Shown here: positions 36,506 to 45,411 of the stretch, piece after piece
Numbering within the stretch: position 1 is the first letter of the stretch
Layout: each line of letters starts with the position of its first letter
Source: Vicinamibacterales bacterium
GTDB taxonomy: Bacteria; Acidobacteriota; Vicinamibacteria; Vicinamibacterales; 2-12-FULL-66-21
Assembly (NCBI GenBank): GCA_035699745.1
Contig: DASSPH010000037.1
Location: 1-46,304, forward strand
Length of the DNA stretch: 46,304 nt
Direction: 5' to 3'
Notes under the pieces: generated by a model
Told to the model about the DNA's origin: nothing
Database searches by the model: none
The model's input: only the letters and a program-made list of their open reading frames with translations
Program-made: the position numbers and the translations under genes

Positions 36506-37656
36506 AGCATCGCATCCTGATCCAGACCGCATCGGCCGCGGCCGCGGCGGTTCTGGCCGTCGCCTGCGGCGGCAGCAAGAACTCGACGCCGACCACACCG
36601 ACGCCGGTCGCCGCCACGCTGACGGCGCCCAAGCTCGAGGCGCCGCTGGCCAACGAGCAGCTCGATACCCTGCGGCCGACGCTCACCGTGCAGAACGTCA
36701 CCTCGGATCAGCCGACCGGGACGCGCACCTACGAATTTCAGATCTCCGACACCGCCCAGTTCACCGCGGCGACGACGCAGTCGGTGAACGGCTTCGATGC
36801 GACGGTCGGCAAGACCGGCGTCCCCGAGGGCGGCGGCGGCAAGACCAGCTTCGCGGTCGATGCCGACCTGCAGCCGACCACGATTTTCTACTGGCGCGCG
36901 CGCGCCGTGCAGGGAACGGCGACGGGGCCGTGGTCCGACACGTTCCAGTTCAAGTCGAAGCTGGTGGGCTTCAATCGCGCCGGCGAGCTGTACGATCCGC
37001 TGATCCATGGCGAGACCATCGGCACCATCGTCGGATCCGCGAGCTTCATTCCCGGCAAGGGGCTGCGCCTGAACGACGGCGTCAGCCATGTCCGCTATCT
37101 GCTGGCGTCGACGGTCTCCAGCGGCGAGTTCTCGATGGACGTCGAGGGGCTGCGCGCGAACGGTCCCGGCGACAAGGCGAAGGTCTTCGGCATGCAGGAA
37201 GGGCAGACCGACTTCATCACCAATCGCTACCGCGTCGACATTCAGTATCGCGGGGTCCTCGGCTTTCCGCCCAACGCGATCACCTTCCGCGCGCTTTACG
37301 GCGACGGCGACGACCTGGACAAGCGCTACGAACCGGACACCGCGACCCGCATGCGCTCGGTGTACAACCTCAATCCGGCCAACGTCTACTACTGGCGCGC
37401 GAACTGGGGCGCCGAGTTCCGCCTGATCGTGAAAGACGGCGGCGTCGGCACGACGGGCATCAACGGCAACACGATCTACAACATCGGCATGCCGTCGCTC
37501 AAAGGCACGTACACGCCGAGCACGCACTATGCCTACCTCGGCGCGCCGGTGGGCCGCAGCGGGACCGAGTCGGCCAGCATCGGCGGGGCGGTCTACCGCA
37601 ACGTCTACATCGGATCGAAGCCGCGCCCCGAAACGCTCGGCAGCGCGATCAGGTAG
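36502..37656 (+). CDS. FN3-containing lipoprotein of unknown function
   Basis: The 384-residue lipoprotein has lipobox AVLAVACGG and a Thr/Pro linker. A fibronectin-type beta domain (about 40-150, TLTAPKLEAPLANEQLDTL to TGPWSDTFQF) precedes a C-terminal beta-rich domain of about 220 residues with many aromatic residues (VYYWRANWGAEFRLIV, NTIYNIGMP), reminiscent of concanavalin-like sugar-binding folds. The exact family is not recognised. GGAGG (36489-36493) lies 8 bases before the GTG, which overlaps the AT-hook gene's stop. Confidence 0.65.
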   Translation: MKHRILIQTASAAAAAVLAVACGGSKNSTPTTPTPVAATLTAPKLEAPLANEQLDTLRPTLTVQNVTSDQPTGTRTYEFQISDTAQFTAATTQSVNGFDATVGKTGVPEGGGGKTSFAVDADLQPTTIFYWRARAVQGTATGPWSDTFQFKSKLVGFNRAGELYDPLIHGETIGTIVGSASFIPGKGLRLNDGVSHVRYLLASTVSSGEFSMDVEGLRANGPGDKAKVFGMQEGQTDFITNRYRVDIQYRGVLGFPPNAITFRALYGDGDDLDKRYEPDTATRMRSVYNLNPANVYYWRANWGAEFRLIVKDGGVGTTGINGNTIYNIGMPSLKGTYTPSTHYAYLGAPVGRSGTESASIGGAVYRNVYIGSKPRPETLGSAIR

Positions 37657-37678
37657 CCAGGGGCGAGGTTCGAGGGGC

Positions 37679-37700
37679 GCACTGACGCACTGACGCACTG
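37679..37700. repeat. Short tandem repeat, 8-bp unit GCACTGAC
   Basis: Nearly three copies of GCACTGAC lie in the 49-base gap between two convergent genes. The word CGCACTG is the same as in the array beside tRNA-Phe 33 kb away. Confidence 0.75.
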
Positions 37701-37705
37701 CCTGG

Positions 37706-39124
37706 CTATCGCTGTGCGACGTCGTCGGCCGGTTCGGCGATCTCTTCCTGCCGAATCGGCACGTTCCCGTCGTCTTCGGTGGCCCAGAACTCGCGATCGG
37801 CGCTGTCGATCTCGGCCAGGACCTCGCCGCGGACGATCTTGTCCGCCATCGTCAGTCCCTGGCCGATCGAGTGGTCCATGTTGTTGTACCAGAAGCGTCC
37901 GCAGCGGCCGGCGAGGAGGAGGTTCGAGTAGTGCCCGAGCTCTCGCAGATTGCGCGTGAGTTCCTGCATGTAGTTCAACTTGTAGATCGGGTAGGTGAAC
38001 GGGACCCGCTCGATGTGGACGCGCTCGATGTCGCCGGCCGAGCCGACCATCCCGGTGCGGACCAGATCGTCGGTCACCGGCTGCCGCAGGCTCTCGGGGT
38101 TCTGCCACCGGGCGTCCCCCTGCCGGCAGGTGACTTCGACGCACAGCCCGCTCTTGCCCGGCGGCACGGTGGAGGGCAGAAACGCTTCCGGCGCGGTGAC
38201 GCGCGAGAAGATCTCGTCCCCGCCGAAATACGTCCACTGGTAATCGAGACGCGGCGGCTTGCCGATCTCGAAGTTCAGGAAGATGGTCGAGAGATATTCG
38301 AGATCGACGCTCGTCACGCCGAGCAGCGCGTTGAGCGTCGTGAGCGGCGCCGTCCAGACGATGTTGTCGGTCGCGATCCGCTCGCTGCCGGCGGTGACGG
38401 CGATCACCCGACGCCCCGAGGTCTCGACGGCGGTGACGTCCTGGCCGAGGATGATGCGGCCGCCCGCGCTCGTGATGCTTTCGGCGAGCTTGTCCGAGAA
38501 GCGTCCGACGCCGTGCGGCGGGTAGAGGAACATGGTCTCCACCGGCTTGGGCATCATCGTCGTCTTGAGCAGGTTCCAGAGCGAGTCCGCGGCGGCGCGT
38601 TTGTCGATCACGGCGCGGTTCACGCCGGCGCGCGCCCAGTCGCGGTGCAGTTCCGAGGGGGAATAGAAGAGGAACTTCCTGGTGTACGGCTCGAAGAAGA
38701 TCTCGTAGAGGGTGCGCCCGTACTTGTTGACGACGTCGGCCTCGAACGATTCGCCGGGGAGATGCTCCTTGAGGACCAGGTCCTTGGCCCCCGTGATCAT
38801 GAGCTTGATCGGCATCGCGGCGAGGATGCTGGGGCGGAGCGGCCACTCGTGGTACTTGCCGAACATCCGCGCGCCGCTCTTGCGCGGAATCTCGATCGCG
38901 TCCTCGAGCAGGATTTCGCGGATGAACGCGGCGACGCGCGGGTTCTCGGTATGAAAGCGGTGCGGACCGACGTCGAAGTGGAAGTCGCCGTAGTGAAACG
39001 TGCGTCCGAGTCCGCCGACCACCGCATTCCGTTCGACGATCGTGACCTGATAGCCGCGGCGCGAGAGCTGGTAGCCGATGGTGAGTCCGGCGACCCCCGC
39101 GCCGACGATGGTAACGGATGGCAT
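37706..39124 (-). CDS. FAD-dependent oxidoreductase, UDP-galactopyranose mutase / amine-oxidase-like
   Basis: The 472-residue flavoprotein opens with the dinucleotide motif VTIVGAGVAGLTIGYQLSRRG, then VGGLGRTFHYGDFHFDVGPHRFHT, which recalls UDP-galactopyranose mutase and protoporphyrinogen-oxidase-like proteins. The C-terminal FAD motif is AGRCGRFWYNNMDHSIGQG. Given the adjacent glycan genes, a role in nucleotide-sugar ring change or redox is plausible, but the exact reaction cannot be assigned. ATG 39124 lies 9 bases after TAAACT (39134-39139, complement). Confidence 0.75.
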   Translation of the reverse strand: MPSVTIVGAGVAGLTIGYQLSRRGYQVTIVERNAVVGGLGRTFHYGDFHFDVGPHRFHTENPRVAAFIREILLEDAIEIPRKSGARMFGKYHEWPLRPSILAAMPIKLMITGAKDLVLKEHLPGESFEADVVNKYGRTLYEIFFEPYTRKFLFYSPSELHRDWARAGVNRAVIDKRAAADSLWNLLKTTMMPKPVETMFLYPPHGVGRFSDKLAESITSAGGRIILGQDVTAVETSGRRVIAVTAGSERIATDNIVWTAPLTTLNALLGVTSVDLEYLSTIFLNFEIGKPPRLDYQWTYFGGDEIFSRVTAPEAFLPSTVPPGKSGLCVEVTCRQGDARWQNPESLRQPVTDDLVRTGMVGSAGDIERVHIERVPFTYPIYKLNYMQELTRNLRELGHYSNLLLAGRCGRFWYNNMDHSIGQGLTMADKIVRGEVLAEIDSADREFWATEDDGNVPIRQEEIAEPADDVAQR

Positions 39125-39133
39125 GAACCCCTA

Positions 39134-39155
39134 AGTTTACATGACGTGCCATAAT
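39134..39155. promoter_or_regulatory. Divergent -10 elements (flavoprotein / YvcK-GT2 fusion)
   Basis: On the minus strand TAAACT (39139-39134) ends 9 bases from ATG 39124. On the plus strand CATAAT (39150-39155) ends 6 bases before GTG 39162. No Shine-Dalgarno is present for either gene. Confidence 0.45.
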
Positions 39156-39161
39156 TCCCCT

Positions 39162-41057
39162 GTGCATCAGGGACCCTCGACGCGCGCCGGCGCGCTCGGC
39201 GTCGTGGTGTTCACGGGCGGCCGCGGATCGGGTGCGCTGGTGCGTCAGCTGGTGGCGCGCAAGGGCGTCTCGCTGACCCTCGCGATCAACGGGTACGACG
39301 ACGGCGCGTCGACCGGACAGGTGCGCCGCTTCCTGCGCGACAGCCTCGGTCCCTCGGATTTCCGCAAGAACGCATCGCGCGTGGCGCGCGAGCTGCTCAG
39401 CGCTCCGGAAGCGTTGATCGACGCGCTCGATCGCCGGCTCGGCGCGGGCACTACAGCCGAGGCGGCGCTGGCCGAGCTGGAGGCGCTGGCGCGCGAGTGG
39501 CCGCCGCTCGCGCCGTACATCGATGCCTTCATCGACGAGTACCGGCGCCGGGGCGATTTCACCTTCGACGACTGCAGCGTCGGCAACATCGTATTCGCGG
39601 GGGCGTACCTCGCCGCCGGACGTGATTTCAATGCCGCCGTCGACCGCTACTGTGCGCTGCTGAGCCTGCCTGACGGACTGATCGAGAACGTGACCGACGG
39701 CCGGAATGCGCATCTCGTCGCCCTCGATGCCGAAGGACGGCTGCTCCGCACCGAGGAGGCGATCGTGGACGGCCGCCGTCAGAACACGATCGACCGCATC
39801 TTCCTCGTCGATCGCGTGCCGAGCGAGGCCGAAGCCCGGGCGATCGAGCGGATGCCGCGCGACGAGGCAATCCGGGCGCTGGAGGCGCGCCGCCCCGGGC
39901 TGGCGCTGAACCCGAGACTGGCGCGGAAGATCGCCGGCGCGGATGTGATCATCTACGCGCCCGGCACGCAGCACTCGAGCCTCTTTCCCTCGTACCTGAC
40001 GCCCGGCCTCGGCGACGCGATCGGCTCGAACCTGCGCGCCATCAAGCTGCTGCTGACCAACATCCAGACCGACGCCGAGATCGCCGGCAGCACCGCCGTC
40101 GATCTCGTGGATCGCGCGCTGCGCTATCTGAGACACAACGTCAGCTCTCCGCTGCCCGCGCCGTGTCTGATCACCCACTACCTGATGAACGAGCCAGGCA
40201 GGGCCGAGACGGCGCCCTACGTTCAACTCGGTCCGGTGGAACTGATGGAGGATCCGCGGCTCGTGCGGATCGGCGCCTACGAGGACGGCGTGTCCGGACT
40301 GCACGATGCCGCGCGCGTGCTGGAGCCGTTCATCGACACGCTGCTCGCCCCGCGGCGGACGACGCGCATCGCCGTGCTCCTGCACGACTCCGGTTCCGTG
40401 AACAAGACCACCGAATCGATGCTCGAGATGGTGCGGGGCGGGATCCAGGAGCAGCCGATCGATGTGGTCGTCTTCTGCCTGGGCGCGTTCGACTTCGATC
40501 CGCACTTCACGGCCGGTCTGCCGTTCGACGTCCGCGTCGTGCCGGATGCACCCCAGTTCCTCGACGCGGTGCGCGAGGGGGAATTCGATTACGTCGGGCT
40601 GTTCGAATCCTCCGGCATGTATCGCGGGGAAGACCTGGTCGCGCTGCTCGCGCAGTTGACCGATCGCCGGCTGGATGCGGTCTGGGGAAGCCGCCGCCTC
40701 TCGGTGCGCGACATCCAGGAGTCGTATCGCTACCGGTATCGCTCGAGCCCCGTGCTCGGCGCCGTCAGCTTCGTCGGCAGCCACGTGCTCAGTCTGGCCT
40801 GCCTGGTTCTGTACGGGCGTTACATGTCCGATACGCTCTCGGCCGTGTGGGCCGTCCGGGCCTCGGACGCGCTCGAGGTGGGGACGCTCACCGATCGCAT
40901 GGTCAACGAGCGGCTGCTGGCGCGGCTGCTGCGCCGCAGAGCCAGCGTGCTCGAAATGCCGGTCCACTTCATGCCGATCTCGCCGGATCGGGTGCGGCGG
41001 ACCAGCGCGCTCGAAGGGCTGCACGCGCTCGTGACGCTGATCTCGTTGTGGCTCTGA
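39162..41057 (+). CDS. YvcK/CofD-like domain fused to a degenerate GT2 domain
   Basis: The 631-residue protein has two parts. Residues about 10-330 match YvcK/CofD: VVFTGGRGSGALVRQL (nucleotide loop), INGYDDGASTGQVRRF (like ADDGGSSGRLR), GPSDFRKNASRVA, FDDCSVGNIVFAGAYLA, IIYAPGTQHSSLFPSYLTPG and LLTNIQTDAEIAG. Residues about 400-631 resemble a GT2 GT-A domain: RIAVLLHDSGSVNKTTESML, DAVWGSRRL, and GRYMSDTLSAVWAVRASDA, matching GRYLTDTVTAYKLFRRADL of the GT2 two genes on. The metal DxD is replaced by FESSG (residues 481-485), so sugar transfer is unlikely. CofD transfers a phospholactyl-type group; YvcK binds UDP-sugars. Coupling with a nucleotidyltransferase and a GT2 suggests a glycan or phospho-conjugate pathway. 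GTG 39162 is chosen over ATG 39141 because a -10 box lies between them. Confidence 0.8.
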   Translation: MHQGPSTRAGALGVVVFTGGRGSGALVRQLVARKGVSLTLAINGYDDGASTGQVRRFLRDSLGPSDFRKNASRVARELLSAPEALIDALDRRLGAGTTAEAALAELEALAREWPPLAPYIDAFIDEYRRRGDFTFDDCSVGNIVFAGAYLAAGRDFNAAVDRYCALLSLPDGLIENVTDGRNAHLVALDAEGRLLRTEEAIVDGRRQNTIDRIFLVDRVPSEAEARAIERMPRDEAIRALEARRPGLALNPRLARKIAGADVIIYAPGTQHSSLFPSYLTPGLGDAIGSNLRAIKLLLTNIQTDAEIAGSTAVDLVDRALRYLRHNVSSPLPAPCLITHYLMNEPGRAETAPYVQLGPVELMEDPRLVRIGAYEDGVSGLHDAARVLEPFIDTLLAPRRTTRIAVLLHDSGSVNKTTESMLEMVRGGIQEQPIDVVVFCLGAFDFDPHFTAGLPFDVRVVPDAPQFLDAVREGEFDYVGLFESSGMYRGEDLVALLAQLTDRRLDAVWGSRRLSVRDIQESYRYRYRSSPVLGAVSFVGSHVLSLACLVLYGRYMSDTLSAVWAVRASDALEVGTLTDRMVNERLLARLLRRRASVLEMPVHFMPISPDRVRRTSALEGLHALVTLISLWL

Positions 41058-41800
41058 GCCGGCTGCTCGTCATCCCTGCCGCCGGCCGCGGAACGCGCCT
41101 GAGCGCAGACACTCCCAAGCCTCTCGTCTCCGTCGGCGGCCGCTCGATGCTCGATCGCCTGGCAGATCTCTACACGCCGTTCGTCGACGGCATCGTCGTG
41201 ATCGCCAGTCCGGTTTCACGCGCAGCCGTGTCGCGCTGGGCCTCCGGGCGGGCGGCAATCGTCGTCGAGCAGGCAGCCCCGACCGGGATGCTGGATGCGA
41301 TTCTGCTCGCCGCGCCGGCAGTCGAGGCGCGCCGCCCCGACGCCGTCTGGATCACCTGGGCGGATCAGGTTGGCGTGCTGCCCGGCACGCTGCGGCGTGT
41401 GGTGGAAGCGGAAGAGCAGCGTCCCGGACCCGCGATGATCGTGCCGACCGTCACGCGCAGCGACCCGTACATCCACTTCACGCGCGACGCTCGCGGACGC
41501 ATCGCCGGACTCCTCCAGCGGCGCGAGGGGGATGCGATGCCCGGGGAAGGGGAAGGGGATGTCGGCGTCTTCGCGATGGCGCGGGAGATCTTCCGGAAGG
41601 AGCTGCAGGAGTTCGCAGGACGCGCCGCCGCCGGCAGCGGAACCGGGGAGCGCAACTTCCTTCCGTTCATCCCCTGGCTGGCACGACGGCAGAACGTCGT
41701 CACTATTCCGTGCAGCGATCCGATGGAGGCGATCGGCGTCAACACTCCGGAAGATCTGCAGGTCGTCGAGGCCTGGCTCGCGTCACGGAGCGGCGCGTGA
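41048..41800 (+). CDS. Nucleotidyltransferase (sugar-1-phosphate type)
   Basis: The 250-residue NTP_transferase has the signature LLVIPAAGRGTRLSADTPKP and VSVGGRSMLDRL, the metal-binding Asp in WITWADQVGVL, and a final region PMEAIGVNTPEDLQVVE. It would activate a phosphorylated sugar or acid as an NDP derivative. Its GTG overlaps the stop of the YvcK-GT2 fusion, and its own stop overlaps the next GT2 as GTGA, so the three are one translational unit. Substrate is not predictable. Confidence 0.88.
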   Translation: MALSRLLVIPAAGRGTRLSADTPKPLVSVGGRSMLDRLADLYTPFVDGIVVIASPVSRAAVSRWASGRAAIVVEQAAPTGMLDAILLAAPAVEARRPDAVWITWADQVGVLPGTLRRVVEAEEQRPGPAMIVPTVTRSDPYIHFTRDARGRIAGLLQRREGDAMPGEGEGDVGVFAMAREIFRKELQEFAGRAAAGSGTGERNFLPFIPWLARRQNVVTIPCSDPMEAIGVNTPEDLQVVEAWLASRSGA

Positions 41801-42489
41801 CGCGTCTGTCCGTCGTCATTCCGGCCTACAACGAAGCGCGGTTCATCGGGACGCTGCTCGAACGCATCAGGCGCGTCGACCTGGCGCCGCTCGGGGTGGC
41901 GCCGGAAATCATCGTCGTCGACGACGGGTCGCGCGATGACACGGCAGCGATCGCGGAAGCGGTGGAGGGGGTTCGCGTGATCCGGATGGAGCGCAACGGC
42001 GGCAAGGGACGCGCCGTGCGCGCCGGGATCGAGGCAGCCGCCGGCGAGCTGCTGATCATCCAGGATGCCGACCTGGAGTACGACCCGCGCGACTACCTGC
42101 CGATGCTTCGCGCGCTGCTCGAGGGGCGCGCCGACGCCGTGTACGGCAGCCGCTATCTCGGACGCGGCCGCCACCCCAACCAGTCGCTCGCCGCCTACAT
42201 CGGCGGCCGGAGCCTCAGCGCCATCGGCTGGGCGCTGACGGGCCGCTATCTGACAGACACCGTCACGGCCTACAAGCTCTTTCGCCGCGCCGATCTGGCG
42301 GCCCTTCCGCTCGCGACGACCGGCTTCGAGCTGGATCACGAGATCACGGCGCGGCTCCTCGCAAGAGGGAAGACGATTGTCGAAGTGCCGATCGGCTACG
42401 CGCCGCGCAGCCGCGAGGAGGGCAAGAAGATCGGCGCGCGCGACTGGTTGATCGGGACGCGGACGTTCTGGCGCTATCGGAAGGGCTAG
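41797..42489 (+). CDS. GT2 family glycosyltransferase (dolichyl-phosphate-sugar synthase-like)
   Basis: The 230-residue soluble GT-A enzyme has RLSVVIPAYNEARFIGTLL, IIVVDDGSRDDT, NGGKGRAVRAGIEAA, the metal-binding DAD in LLIIQDADLEYDPRDY, GSRYLGRGRHPN and the C-terminal GFELDHEITARLL. It lacks membrane helices, unlike the GtrB-like gene at 31125. It likely transfers a sugar from an NDP donor to polyprenyl phosphate or another lipid. It is the active counterpart of the degenerate domain in the fusion protein. Confidence 0.92.
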   Translation: MTRLSVVIPAYNEARFIGTLLERIRRVDLAPLGVAPEIIVVDDGSRDDTAAIAEAVEGVRVIRMERNGGKGRAVRAGIEAAAGELLIIQDADLEYDPRDYLPMLRALLEGRADAVYGSRYLGRGRHPNQSLAAYIGGRSLSAIGWALTGRYLTDTVTAYKLFRRADLAALPLATTGFELDHEITARLLARGKTIVEVPIGYAPRSREEGKKIGARDWLIGTRTFWRYRKG

Positions 42490-42498
42490 CCGGACGGA

Positions 42499-44454
42499 TC
42501 ATCGCTCGTGCACCCGATAGATCCGGACGTCGCCCCGCGTGAAGACCGGCGCGAAGAGCGCGGGATTCCCATCGAACTTCGCGACGCCTGAGGGATACGC
42601 GCTGCGCTCGGTGCCGTCCACCCAGACGTAATCGATCCGCAGCGCGCGCGCGATGTTCCACGCCTGGCGGGCATCGCCGGTCTGATACATCGCCCGCACC
42701 CGCGCCGCGCGCTCCGCATATTCCGAGTAGTCCGACGTGCCGCCGAGCAGCGAGATCGGCCGTCCCGCCGCCATCCGCCGCTCGGCAAAGCTGGGGATCA
42801 GGCTCCACGTGCTGCGGTCGCGCACCAGGGGCTCCATCTGCACGATGGCCGTCTGCGGCGTGCCGCGACGCAGCCAGTCGAGCCCGGCGCGCTGGTCCGG
42901 GGAGATGAGCACGGTCCACGGGCCGATCGGGCCGTCGGAAACGTTCGACGTGTCCTGCGCGTTGTACGCGTCGATTGCGGTCGTCGGCGTGCCGATGACG
43001 GCAGCGGCAATCGCAGCGGCCACGGCCGTGCGCCTGGCCGCGCCCGTCGTCACGAATCCGCGCGCGATGAGCGCCGGCACGGCGATCAGGAACAACTGCC
43101 CCGAGCGGAACGAAATCCAGGCGGAATCGACGTTCAGCCGCGCGAAGAACATCATCGCGAGGGCGAGCGCCGCCAGCAGGGCCGGCGCGAACGGCCGGCC
43201 GACGCGGCCGACCGCCAGACCGACGACGGCGGCCAGCAGCGCCGGGCCCAGCGAGAGCGCGAGCGTGACGACCGGTGCATTACGCGCATCGCCGAGCCAG
43301 CCGAACTGCAGCGCGGAGCCGCCGCCTTCGGCCATGCGGTTGAGCATCACCCAGCCCAGCGCCCCGGCCACCGGAATCACCGCGACGGCGTGCCTCAGGA
43401 TGCGCGGAACGAACGCCCCGGAACGGACCGCGTCGGCGGCAACGGCGGCGCCCCAGACCAGCGCGAAAACTCCGCCGACGAGCGGATTCATCATCGTCGC
43501 GCCGCCGAGCGCCAGACCCGCCAGCGCGATGGCGCGAACCGGTGTGGCGGAGCCGGCGACATTCACGACGGCGAGTGCGACCAGTCCCAGTGCGTAGGCC
43601 ATCGAGTGCTGCGGTACCCACCAGAAGCAGCGCTGGAGACCGTCGGTGCGGACGCCGTGAAACCACCAGTTGGCGATCGCGTCGATATTCAGGTTGCGCA
43701 CTTCGGACAGCGGCACGCCGGTCTGCCAGAACCGCCACAGGGCGAAGGTGCCCTCGGCGCTCGCCGCGACGATGGCGAGGGTCACGCCCGTCGCGACCGG
43801 CCACGCGTAGGGCAGCGCGGTCCACGCGCAGATGAAGATGGCGGACACGAACAGCAGCGCGGTCGCGATCGCGTTGCCCTTCAGGCACGTCTGCTCGTCT
43901 CTCAGCGACGGCAGCGATGCCGGCGCCGTCCCGGCCACCGCCGACGGAAGCAGGAAATAGGTCCAGTAGTAGTGGATCGGCCGGTGCGCGAGATACGGGT
44001 TGCGGGGCGGCGAGTCGAACTTGGCGATTTCAGCCGCCAGCGCGGTGTGCCACACGAAATCCGCGGTGAAGTAGGCGCGATAGCGGCTGTTCCCTGCGGC
44101 GTCCACTTCACCGGCGCGGAGAAACGGCGGCACCGCGATCGCCAGCGTCAGGATCCAGACTGCCGCGAGCGCCGCCGAATCGCGCGCCGACCACTGGGGC
44201 AGTTCGATCAGCGGGCGCACCACGCCCGGGGTAAGCAGCCAGACGACCACGATGGCGGCGGCCCAGGCGCCCGCGAAGACGAGGGCTGACGGCATCCGCG
44301 CGAACACCGCCGTCCAGATCGCCAGCGACGTCACCACGTAACCGAACAGCGCGCCGGCGATCCACCCCGCGGCATGCCTGCGTCCGAACAGCGCAAAACC
44401 CAGCGGCAGTCCGGGAAGGAGCGCCAGCAGGTAGACGACGAAGTAGATGAGCAT
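42499..44454 (-). CDS. Large polytopic membrane protein, GT-C/DUF2298-like
   Basis: The 651-residue protein has roughly twelve or more membrane helices. It has an acidic extracytoplasmic loop after about residue 115 with YFTADFVWHTALAAEIAKFD and PYLAHRPIHYYWTYFLLPSA, a pattern seen in DUF2298-type and other GT-C-like proteins. The C-terminal part is soluble (about 545-651) with RDRSTWSLIPSFAERRM and YSEYAERAARVRAMY. It probably acts on polyprenyl-linked sugars at the outer face, but the function is inferred. It is the third gene of a minus-strand operon after the radical SAM and flippase genes, with a 6-base gap. Confidence 0.7.
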   Translation of the reverse strand: MLIYFVVYLLALLPGLPLGFALFGRRHAAGWIAGALFGYVVTSLAIWTAVFARMPSALVFAGAWAAAIVVVWLLTPGVVRPLIELPQWSARDSAALAAVWILTLAIAVPPFLRAGEVDAAGNSRYRAYFTADFVWHTALAAEIAKFDSPPRNPYLAHRPIHYYWTYFLLPSAVAGTAPASLPSLRDEQTCLKGNAIATALLFVSAIFICAWTALPYAWPVATGVTLAIVAASAEGTFALWRFWQTGVPLSEVRNLNIDAIANWWFHGVRTDGLQRCFWWVPQHSMAYALGLVALAVVNVAGSATPVRAIALAGLALGGATMMNPLVGGVFALVWGAAVAADAVRSGAFVPRILRHAVAVIPVAGALGWVMLNRMAEGGGSALQFGWLGDARNAPVVTLALSLGPALLAAVVGLAVGRVGRPFAPALLAALALAMMFFARLNVDSAWISFRSGQLFLIAVPALIARGFVTTGAARRTAVAAAIAAAVIGTPTTAIDAYNAQDTSNVSDGPIGPWTVLISPDQRAGLDWLRRGTPQTAIVQMEPLVRDRSTWSLIPSFAERRMAAGRPISLLGGTSDYSEYAERAARVRAMYQTGDARQAWNIARALRIDYVWVDGTERSAYPSGVAKFDGNPALFAPVFTRGDVRIYRVHER

Positions 44455-44460
44455 CCTCGT

Positions 44461-45408
44461 CTATCCGCGCGTCCCGGCGCGCGCCCCCGCAGGCGCGAAC
44501 GCGTACAGCACCGCGCCGGGCAGCGTGCCGATGAACCCGAGGCCGAGGAACAGCATCGACAGCGCGAACACTTCCGGCCGCGGCGCCCCTTGCGGCACCA
44601 AGAACCGGTCGAACGCGAGCTGCGTGGTGCCCAGGCCGTTGGGCGTCACCGGCACCTGCATGATGAAGACGATGAGCGGAATGAACGCGAAGTAGGTGGT
44701 CAGCGCCAGATCGAGGCCGAGCCCGCGGCCGAGACACCACGCCTGCAGCACACGGAATGCCTGCACCGCGATCGAGAGCGCCAGCACGCGGGCGACGGCG
44801 CGGTGGTGCGTCGCGTAGGCGCGCACGGCGTCCGTCAGCGCCGCGGTCACGCGATGCAGCAGTGCGATCGGAACCAGGCCGGCGGCCGCGCGGACGATTG
44901 CCGCGGCGCGCTCGCTGAACACGACCGCTGCAGCCACGGCGCAAACCGCGGCCATGGCGGCCAGCAGCAGCACCAGGTCGCGCGTCCCTTCCACCGTCGC
45001 AAACGGCAGCGCCGCCGCGGCGACGACCACCACGGAGAGCACGCCGAGCGCGCGATCCATCAGGACCGACGCGGTCGATTCCGCCAGGTGCACGTCGTAG
45101 CGGGAGAGTGCGTAGGCGCGGTAGAGATCGGCGCCGACGCTGGGAATGAAGTTGCTGACGAACGAGCTGAGGAAGAAGACGCGCAGCACCGTCCGCAGCG
45201 GCGGGCGCGTCCCTGGGGCGAGCGCGACGAGCAGGTCGATCCACCGCAGCGCCATCAGCGTGCGATCGACGAACACGAGCCCGACCGCGGCGCCGAGCCA
45301 CCGCCAGTCCATCGCCGCGGCGGCGGCGAGGATCGCGGACGGACTGGACCAGTAGAGAACGAGCGCCGTCAGGACGACGGCGATGAGAATCTTGAGCGCT
45401 CTCGGCAC
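44461..45408 (-). CDS. Flippase-like / lysylphosphatidylglycerol synthase TM-domain family (AglD/UPF0104)
   Basis: The 315-residue membrane protein has about eight helices and family marks LRWIDLLVALAPG, VFFLSSFVSNFIPSVGADLY, RAYALSRYDVHLAESTASVL, MDRALGVLSVVVV and VPVTPNGLGTTQLAFDRFL. Members are proposed to flip or modify lipid-linked sugars or lipids. The GTG start follows the radical SAM stop by 3 bases. Confidence 0.88.
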   Translation of the reverse strand: MPRALKILIAVVLTALVLYWSSPSAILAAAAAMDWRWLGAAVGLVFVDRTLMALRWIDLLVALAPGTRPPLRTVLRVFFLSSFVSNFIPSVGADLYRAYALSRYDVHLAESTASVLMDRALGVLSVVVVAAAALPFATVEGTRDLVLLLAAMAAVCAVAAAVVFSERAAAIVRAAAGLVPIALLHRVTAALTDAVRAYATHHRAVARVLALSIAVQAFRVLQAWCLGRGLGLDLALTTYFAFIPLIVFIMQVPVTPNGLGTTQLAFDRFLVPQGAPRPEVFALSMLFLGLGFIGTLPGAVLYAFAPAGARAGTRG

Positions 45409-45411
45409 CGC

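Noticed and set aside
37605-41024. Open frame of over 1,100 codons on the minus strand
   Set aside because: It overlaps two well-supported genes and is low-complexity in translation; it arises because stop codons are rare in this GC-rich reading frame.
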